Assembly: GCA_038501625.1 (NCBI GenBank)
Contig: JAZAYU010000010.1
Location: 3,308,912-3,372,911 of the forward strand
Origin: Corbicula japonica
Lineage: Eukaryota > Mollusca > Bivalvia > Venerida > Cyrenidae
DNA length: 64,000 nucleotides
Direction: 5' to 3'
The notes beneath the pieces are model-generated. The model was not told where the DNA came from. It searched no databases and worked only from the letters and a program-made list of their open reading frames with translations. Position 1 is the stretch's first letter. Each line of letters begins with the position of its first letter. Positions 57,502-64,000 of this stretch are shown piece after piece. The position numbers and the translations under genes are program-made.

Positions 57502-57699
57502 GGGCACTCATCCACGAATTTAAAACCACTACTTAAATAAGGTAAATGAAACTTCAGGTCCAAGATATTAGGAATCCATGACAATGGTGTCTAGCAGAAA
57601 ACAACGATTTACATCCACGAGTATAAGTGCATCCACAGTGATAGACGGAAAACATTGCAGTCTTTCAATATGTCGTTTTAGACCTAATAGAAGTATATA

Positions 57700-57800
57700 A
57701 TGATAGATGACAAATACCATCCTAATGAGTGAAATTATAACAAAATATTTCCTCTGAGTATCTGTCGCCGGATTTTGTGAAGAAGATACTGAAAACATCA
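57700..57800 (-). CDS. Candidate duplicated exon-like segment
   Basis: On the minus strand a 'gctgttgatgttttcag' acceptor precedes an open frame SSSQNPATDTQRKYFVIISL followed by IRMVFVIY. The paralogue at about 60,467-60,572 keeps the acceptor (as tag), the frame and the length. Over 29 codons I count seven differences: four silent and three conservative (V/I, S/A, V/L). No donor is seen, and the frame in the paralogue stops soon afterwards. No family recognised. Confidence 0.2.
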
Positions 57801-58195
57801 ACAGCATAATTGTCACATAACTTAAGGAGCAATTTGAGTGATTGTTCCTTTTAAAAACTGGATGTAGTGCTGCTCGGAACACATTATTAAGCAAAAAGCG
57901 CTTTTAAATAAATGTCATTGGGCCATTCAATGAATATAATATTATGGTGATTAAGTTTGTATGTACTGTAGATTGATACCAAAGAACTGTAATTTTGATA
58001 ACTTTTTTCTTGTACAATTTATGATTAATTTTATGGAAATTCGATCAGTTTCCATAAATGCTCTATTCACACGAGGCAGAAAGGTTTCAATTCTTATTCA
58101 TGCAATTCAAAGTTATTTGTAAAGAATTTCAATAAAGTATGAATATGCTGAGTATAGCCACACTGTCATATGGGGCATTCCACGGGAAAGGTGCT

Positions 58196-58497
58196 TGACA
58201 TTTAAGCGCGATGAAGCAGATTCAAATTAAGTTACCATGTCCTTGAGATTTATTTGTGTCAGATTCGTGAAAAAAACCAGCTATGCTTATTGAAAGTGCA
58301 TTTATAATGTTGCTATCAATAGTTCAAATATTGTAAAAAGAATTCGCAATACGTGCAATAAGGGACTAAATGTAATGTAATATCACTTAGGACAAACGTT
58401 ATCCTTTGTACGCGCGAAACTTGCCTTTAAGAAATGCAAGTTGAAATGCCCAGGGATTAGTTAAAAGCGATCCACTCTATTCAAATAAATATAAGAG
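58196..58497. repeat. Duplicated block A, copy 2 (cut short)
   Basis: Collinear with the other two block-A copies up to 'aaataaatataag', where the Tc1-like sequence begins. Confidence 0.75.
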
Positions 58498-58620
58498 CTC
58501 ATCCTGCATGTCTTCGATGCAGTTCATATCGAGAGAGAATGCAAGCCACTTGAGAACGTCAATCCCCTTGCTTTTTTAATAACTCCATGAGAGTCGGGCA
58601 TGCCGTACGGGATATCATGT
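58498..58620 (-). pseudogene. Tc1-like transposase fossil (DDE C-terminal part)
   Basis: On the minus strand the reading SRTACPTLMELLKKQG is followed, after a frame change, by DVLKWLAFSLDMNCIEDM and QDE. This matches the conserved end of Tc1-family transposases, where the canonical motif is SPDLNPIE and its glutamate is the third catalytic residue; here it reads SLDMNCIE. A frameshift or stop between the two parts, a lost upstream domain and the short length show that it is dead. Tc1 transposases cut and paste element DNA at TA sites. The insertion explains why block A stops at 58,497. Confidence 0.75.
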
Positions 58621-59034
58621 GAACCAATTACACGAAGTGTTGTTGGCAATGACAAATTGTTGGTTAAAATAGTACCTTATAGGGTGATTTTTGTTCATAT
58701 TGACCACTTTAAGGAAAATACCTGAAAAAAATGGGTGATGCGTATTTAATGTCTTTCAGTATAGAAGCAACTGAAATGTTGAAAAAATTGATCAAAGGAG
58801 CAAAAAAAGTACAAAACAGAGTTTAAGTATATTTTAAACAATTGTTTTAAAGGTAAACGTTAATAGAACTTACACAAATCGCCGCACGCTTAATATAGAA
58901 ATAATTAACAAGTTGGAGCAACTCATAATAATAATGGTATCATTACATCAGTTTCGAAGAAGTCAAGTTGATTATTTGTAGAAAACTGTGTCAAAATTTG
59001 GAAGAAAACAATGATAGCTCAGATATTGCTGTTA
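58621..59034. other. Probable remainder of the Tc1-like insertion
   Basis: No counterpart between blocks A and B at 51.8-52.07 kb. No further transposase motif is recognised, and the ends were not defined. Confidence 0.35.
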
Positions 59035-59637
59035 TTAGCTGGACAGCGGATACAAGCTTGTAAGATGATAAAGTCTTTTGGACTATCGGTTAGTAATAAA
59101 GATCTGAGACTCTTATCTGTTTAGTTTTGATAATGAATGAAAATACTCCCTTGATACATTTTTGTACGTGGATGACCAAGACCAAACAGAAAGGCGAGGT
59201 TAGGTTCCAAAGATCATTTATCTGTCTGCAATCACAATCTTGGTCAATGTCAAGGTTCAATAAAGTTCTTTCAACATGTTGTGCGCATGCGGCTTACGCC
59301 ACGTTCAGGTACGAAAATATTGGTTTTATCCTAAACCCATTATTAATCTGTCTGCAATCATAATCTTGGTCATGAACACGGTTCAATTCATGGTCTGAAC
59401 ATCTATCAAATATGGATTCCTGCATGCAAGCGTCTACTTCATTACAGAGAAGCCACACAATACATGTATGTAGTGTAATTCTGAAAATGTAAGAGACATA
59501 AATAGGCAAAATAATAAATTTCCATAACCTAATTTTAAACTAATTTCAAACTTATTAAAATTATACCATCTGCCATAACTCTTGTTTTTTTATACATTTC
59601 TAATTTCAGTACTGTTGAGGGTCAGTATTGTTTGTAG
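59035..59637. repeat. Duplicated block B, copy with single minisatellite unit
   Basis: Collinear with 52,070-52,660, but it contains an internal near-duplication of the 'atctgtctgcaatca' plus 'atcttggtca' segment (59,219-59,250 and 59,347-59,378). Short frames on both strands are shadows. Confidence 0.75.
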
Positions 59638-59649
59638 TAGCAAATTAAT

Positions 59650-60835
59650 CAGGGCTGATGCATTACATCTCCTTAAAATATTAAACACAATATTATTGGA
59701 AACAAATTGATTTAGAGACCTTTTACCAATTTAACACCAAAAAACGCTCTAAGCATCAGCTGGGTTTTAAGACTAAGTATGAGCCCTATATGATACAATG
59801 ATCTACAAATAAGAAACACAGGACCAAATGTGAATCTTGAAACAAAAGTTATCTTTGAGTTATGTGTAATAAAGATAAGTTGATTTGTCAGATAAAATGA
59901 TCCATTTTTAGTGTGGGTTAAAATTATTCTTCCTGTAATTAATGTTAGTTCGACAATGATTACAATTTTATTTAATTTCAATTCCCACGGAGTTTTGTCA
60001 ATATTATTATTACTACATGAACGTGTTAAGATTTTTCAGAAAGTAAAAGTTTTGTTAAACAAATATAATACATAGCAGTGAAGATTTTGTGTTGCCGTTT
60101 CAAATCCCTAGATAGGCTTATTATTCTTTGCATATATATATGTGTAAAAAAGAATCAAATGGAAAAAGCACATTCTTCCTTTTGAAATGTTTAAAAAAAT
60201 AAAATCTGCTGAAATAAATGTTGAAAATGTAAACCATAGGTTTCCATTGTTTTGAAATAACTGAATGTGTTGCTGAAAAGTCTGATCCACGAATTTAAAA
60301 CCACCACGAAGAAAATTCAGGTCCAGGAAATTAGAAATACACGTATTACTAAATGGTGTCTAGCGGAAAACCACAAATATTTTATAGCCTCGAATTTAAG
60401 TGCATCCATAGTGATACACGGTAAGCATTGCAGTCTTTCATAATGACGTCCCAGACATAATAATATATATTAATAATAGATAACAAATAACATCCTTATG
60501 AGTGCAATTATAATGAAATATTTCCTCTGAGTATCTGTCGCTGGATTTTGTGAAGAAGATACTAAAACAGCATAATTACAATGTATCATATAACTTAAAG
60601 AGCAATTTGTCTGATTTTCCTATATGAAATTGGATGTAGTTCTGCTACTTTTTTTTATTAGCAAAAAGCGCTTTTAAATAAATGTCATTGGACCATTCAA
60701 TTAATATAATATTATGGTAATTAAGTTTGTATGTACTGTAGGTTGATACCAAAGAACTGTAATTTTGATAACTTTTTTATTGTACAATTTATGGTCAATT
60801 TCCATAAATGCTAGGGCGTTCCACGGGTAAGGTGC
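59650..60835. repeat. Duplicated block D, insertion-free copy
   Basis: Serves as the empty-site reference for the four insertions in 54,730-58,190. By eye identity is about 80-90 percent. The 89-codon minus frame at 59,712-59,981 has no domain. Confidence 0.8.
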
Positions 60836-60837
60836 CT

Positions 60838-61385
60838 GCCATTTAAGTGCGATGAAGCAGAATCAAATTAAGTTACCATGTCCTTGAGATTTATTTTTGA
60901 CAGACTTCAAGAAAAAAACCAGCTATGCTTATAGAAAGTGCATTAATATAGTTGCTATCAATAGTTCAAACACTGTAAATCGAATTCGCGATACGTGCTA
61001 AGTGCTAAGGGACTCAGTTACAAGTTTATGTAATATTACAAGTGAAAATAATGCATACGTTATCCTCTGTAGGCGCGGAACTTGCCTTTAAGAAATGCCA
61101 GTTCAAATGCCCAGGGATTAGTTTAAAGCGATTCACTTTATTCAAATAAATATAAGAATGAAACAGAGCGAAAGAGTCATTTGCATCACTATTGTTTCTG
61201 ACCAGAATGACCTATTTCCGTTGGCATATCAATGTATAAAACACAGATCACGGTCCATACATGATCTTTTGTGACCTGGGTTATATACAATAGTTTGCTT
61301 ATCAGTTAATATTCGTGTGACAAGAAACACATAAATGTCAAATGACTTCGTTTTAGCCAATTATCGGAAAGATTGCGACGCGGAG
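60838..61385. repeat. Duplicated block A, copy 3
   Basis: Full-length block A as at 51,235-51,790. Duplication period here (58,196 to 60,838) is about 2.64 kb without large insertions. Confidence 0.8.
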
Positions 61386-61479
61386 AAAAACGAATACAGT
61401 CAAGCCTGCGTGATGCTTCCGCTTTTTTGCGAGAAAGCGTGCAAAACTATTGAGTGGTTGTCGTGAAGCGAGAATCGGT

Positions 61480-61600
61480 AAACGAGCGTGTTTTCGGGAT
61501 ATCAGTGCGCATGCGCAGCGTGCATTCGGTAAACGAGAAACGAGAATCGTGAAAAGCCCTTTACGCATGCGCAACGGTTACTTTTGACACCTCAGTTGTT
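61480..61600. promoter_or_regulatory. NRF1-like GCGCATGCGC sites
   Basis: TGCGCATGCGCA at 61,506-61,517 is a perfect copy of the NRF1 consensus, and 'acgcatgcgcaac' at about 61,563 is a near match. The surroundings are GC-richer than the rest of the window. This could be a promoter, but it could also be a degenerate extension of the adjoining minisatellite. Confidence 0.35.
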
Positions 61601-61684
61601 AAGGTAAACACGAAATTTTCAATTTTTGAAAAATTTAAACGTAATTAAACAACAATTATTCTATTTGTATGTCTATCTTGAACG

Positions 61685-61857
61685 AGAATCGAGAAAATAT
61701 CAATGTACATGCTCAGCGTGAAACGTGAAATCGAGAAAATATCACAGCGCATGCCTAGCGTGAAACCGTGCAATCGAGAAAATATCAATGCGCATGCCCA
61801 GCGTGAAACGTGCAATCGAGAAATTATCAATGCGCATGCCTGGCAGGAATATTGTAA
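61685..61857. repeat. About 42-bp minisatellite with GCATGC core
   Basis: Four units of 'aatcgagaaaatatcaatgc' plus 'gcatgcccagcgtgaaacgtg' follow one another with a period of 42-43 bp. The short frames on both strands (65, 76 and 84 codons) read through the units and are not genes. Confidence 0.88.
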
Positions 61858-61900
61858 ACATAAAACAAGAACCAAGCCACTTCACATTCACTTCTGTTAG

Positions 61901-62530
61901 TGTATAGTCATCCTGTGATTCAGCTACTATGCCTGCGATTTGGTTCCCCGATTTTGCGTGAAACAAACCGTGTGACCAACGATAACGATCAATCAACGTG
62001 AAGCGTGTAGCGCAAACCGTTAATTCATCAAAACAAAACTAAGTAATAATGACTGTTTCTCGAATACTTCCAAACAATTGCTATTTCTCAATGCATTTCT
62101 ACTGTTTATTTGTCAGCTCTAATGTGAAAACAGAAACAAGTTAACGAAAATAGCACTTGCATTGACATAGAAGATATAGGTTTTATCGGGTTAATGAGAC
62201 TGCGATATTTTAAATTTTTATTCAAATTCTAATGCAGATGAATATTTTTTTAATTTTTAATATGTTATAAAATAAGTATTCTTAAGCTGGAAATATCTCC
62301 ATATCTGTATTTAATTAGCTGCAAACACAAACAGCGAATATTGATTTTGACTGTTGTTTAAATTATTACAATTTATCCGGCAATCATATATTCTTAAAAC
62401 CGTATATTAGCTACGTATCTTCAAAATTTGCGCGTCTCTATTTTGTTAACTTAGAAATATTTTGAACAATATAAATGGAACATCTATTATAAATTGTTTC
62501 TTATACATAACTTATTTTTGTTATTTCTAG
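61901..62530. other. Non-coding, no feature seen
   Basis: AT-rich, ending in a pyrimidine-rich tract before the splice-like site at 62,530. Confidence 0.35.
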
Positions 62531-62580
62531 CAAATATAATTTCTAAAAAACCCGAAATATCGAAAAAAAAAAGACAAAAG
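62531..62580 (+). CDS. Candidate internal micro-exon, lysine-rich
   Basis: A 50-nt segment sits between a good acceptor ('ttatttttgttatttctag') and a good donor ('aaaag|gtaagc'). Only the frame that takes two nucleotides from its start is open, reading NIISKKPEISKKKRQK and ending in phase 0. It is phase-compatible with the exon ends at 24,577 and 34,144. No family recognised. Confidence 0.25.
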
Positions 62581-62990
62581 GTAAGCTGGACAGAAATGAT
62601 TTATTTAGCAATTTAGCAGTCTTTTATTTTGGAATAATGAAAAACCCGTTTAAATGTGGAAATTATAAATAGTAGACACATATTTGTAAAAATCAACCTA
62701 TATGTGACTATTTAAGTTGTGGTCTTTCCGTTTAAGAACAAGAATTAATGTGTTTAATATTAACTATACGCAAAAAATATATATCAAATTTCTTGGATTA
62801 AAATAAGAATGTTCTCTTTACGCATTTATATAATAAATATGCACAATTTTTCTTAAAAAAAAACAACAAAAAAACATTAGGTAGCACTTATGAGGAGGAT
62901 TAACCAAAATCCACTTAATGTTCTTTAACATCTCTTTTAATAAGCTCAGCGATCATTATTGTGTTTTATATTTTACTAGACCTAGAATGG

Positions 62991-62991
<1 letters not shown>
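62581..62991. other. Non-coding, no feature seen
   Basis: AT-rich. Confidence 0.35.

Positions 62992-63044
<53 letters not shown>
62992..63044. repeat. (TTA)n microsatellite
   Basis: About 18 uninterrupted TTA triplets. Confidence 0.97.
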
Positions 63045-63127
63045 GAATCGTTTTAAGACTTTGTTTCTTGATCTCTACCGTCTCATCAGGATACACACTG
63101 ATCGCTATAAATTCATTATGTTATTTT

Positions 63128-63265
63128 TACAAAGTAGCAAACAGTGTAAATGCAGATCAAATAGCAAGGATGTGCCCGCTGATCTGATTCTAGACTTGCT
63201 GCACACGCGGTAAAGCTCGTATATATGGACGCGGTAAAGCCCGTATATATGAAGGAAAAGGATCA
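63128..63265. mobile_element. MITE family D, partial copy
   Basis: 'caaacagtgtaaatgcagatc' and 'tgtgcccgctgatctgattc' match the right half of the 26.7-kb copy. 'cgcggtaaagc(t/c)cgtatatatg' is duplicated at its end. Confidence 0.5.
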
Positions 63266-64000
63266 AAAACATCCCTCTACCCACCTCCGACTTCCTTCTC
63301 CATAAAACGACGCACTACTAAAAGCTACGATTTCTTCACTATATTTGTACAGCTTACTTTAAATGTTTGAATATATTGGTTTTTGTGTTGTTTGTTTGTT
63401 TTCCTAACAGCAATATATTAAGAACAGTTTCTGTTGCATGACACAATTTTGAAAACTCAACTTTAAGCTGTGTTTCATGCCGCAAAACATAAATTATACT
63501 CATAAATTTTATATCCTGTAAGACAAAAACAAGCCCGTATTTCTCATTAAAACTGACTTGTTCAAATCTTCTTTCAATAGAAATACAATCTATTTTTTAA
63601 ATAAAACATTTCGAACACTATTTAAATGATTTAAAAACAATATCAAAGTCTGAATTGTTTTAAATTAGACATTAACATTTGATAAAGATTTTTAAGTCTG
63701 CCAGACTGATACTGATAACTGTAGTTGTCACTTAAAACGGATGTGCATAGATAACGTTACGTAACATAGCGTAACCAGTCATAAAAGTCCCTTCTGTTAA
63801 CAGGACATCAGAAGGGGTGAATCTCACGATATCTCGCCATTTATTTACAAGTTTACACGTTTATTTCTATACTCCCTACATGAATACATGTAAACATGAG
63901 GCAAACACATACATCATACATTTATACGAGGCTCATAGTTGCGAAAAAAGTAATAGAGGAACTGCGAGATGTGGTAATTTATTGAAACTGCGAGATGTGA
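63266..64000. other. Non-coding to window end
   Basis: AT-rich. The last 50 bases contain 'aactgcgagatgtg' twice, about 30 bp apart, and 'ctcacgatatctcgcc' lies at 63,822. Nothing further is identifiable at the edge. Confidence 0.35.

Larger units (their letters stand above)
54730..58190. repeat. Duplicated block D, copy loaded with insertions
   Basis: Collinear with 59,650-60,835 once four insertions are removed: family A (54,898-54,999), a LINE (55,214-57,008), a family-A end (57,237-57,277) and MITE C (57,366-57,501). Shared blocks include 'agtatgagc...atgatacagtg', 'gtgtgggttaaaatt', 'gaatcaaatggaaaaa' and 'tcctctgagtatctgtcgc'. It continues at its right end into block A copy 2. Confidence 0.8.

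Noticed and set aside
48347..59509. Shared minus-strand WLLCNE peptide in three block-B copies
   Set aside because: The shared reading follows from DNA similarity of the blocks; beyond it, replacements and frame loss dominate and splice signals are not conserved.
1..64000. Bacterial-type features (operons, ribosome binding sites, CRISPR, integrons)
   Set aside because: Gene density, base composition and repeat content are those of an animal genome; no regularly spaced identical repeats with unique spacers were seen.

Overview
The window reads as nuclear DNA from an invertebrate animal, most likely a marine bivalve mollusc. It is AT-rich, has no compact ORF organisation, and carries many short dispersed repeat families, foldback (palindromic) MITEs, tRNA-derived SINE heads, minisatellites and degraded transposon fragments. 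The bivalve call rests on general resemblance of the repeats (for example TTAACCCTTT-ended MITEs and 'AAGGGAGGTAA' motifs) and is an inference. No open reading frame exceeds about 130 codons. I found no intact protein-coding gene, no rRNA, no canonical functional tRNA and no CRISPR array.

Layout. 0-12 kb: dispersed repeats of two families (called A and B here), a foldback MITE at 1.35 kb and a degenerate satellite block at 4.2-5.25 kb. 12.7-15.7 kb: a family-E MITE interrupted by a 2.2-kb foldback element with a clean 8-bp target-site duplication. 15.7-24 kb: diverged repeats, a palindrome whose apex contains GCGAAGC, and a TA-flanked MITE nested in a relative of that palindrome. 24.5-34 kb: mostly low-complexity AT-rich sequence with two candidate first coding exons (24,490-24,577 and 34,054-34,144), each ending at a good splice donor. 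34-48 kb: more A, B and C repeats, SINE heads and tandem duplications. 48-61.4 kb: a locally duplicated region whose paralogous blocks act as natural 'empty sites' for each other, plus a 911-bp hAT-like palindrome, a 5'-truncated LINE with a dead reverse transcriptase, and a Tc1-like transposase fossil. 61.4-64 kb: a GCGCATGC-rich minisatellite with NRF1-like sites, a candidate lysine-rich micro-exon and a (TTA)n microsatellite.

Genes. The best evidence for host genes is indirect. Short open stretches begin at a plausible ATG or follow a good acceptor, and end at a good donor. The 24.49-kb candidate encodes a hydrophobic, signal-peptide-like segment and ends in phase 1. The window is therefore probably intergenic sequence and/or very long introns. 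All exon calls are low confidence and need transcript data.

The most informative content is transposon stratigraphy. Nested insertions and duplicate copies give exact boundaries: a foldback element in family E, family A in family E in a minisatellite, family C in family A, and a MITE in a palindrome. Two elements with 8-bp duplications and CAC...GTG termini are long inverted repeats that would fold into several-hundred-bp hairpins if transcribed. Perfect CRE octamers (TGACGTCA) are also strongly over-represented and sit largely in repeats.
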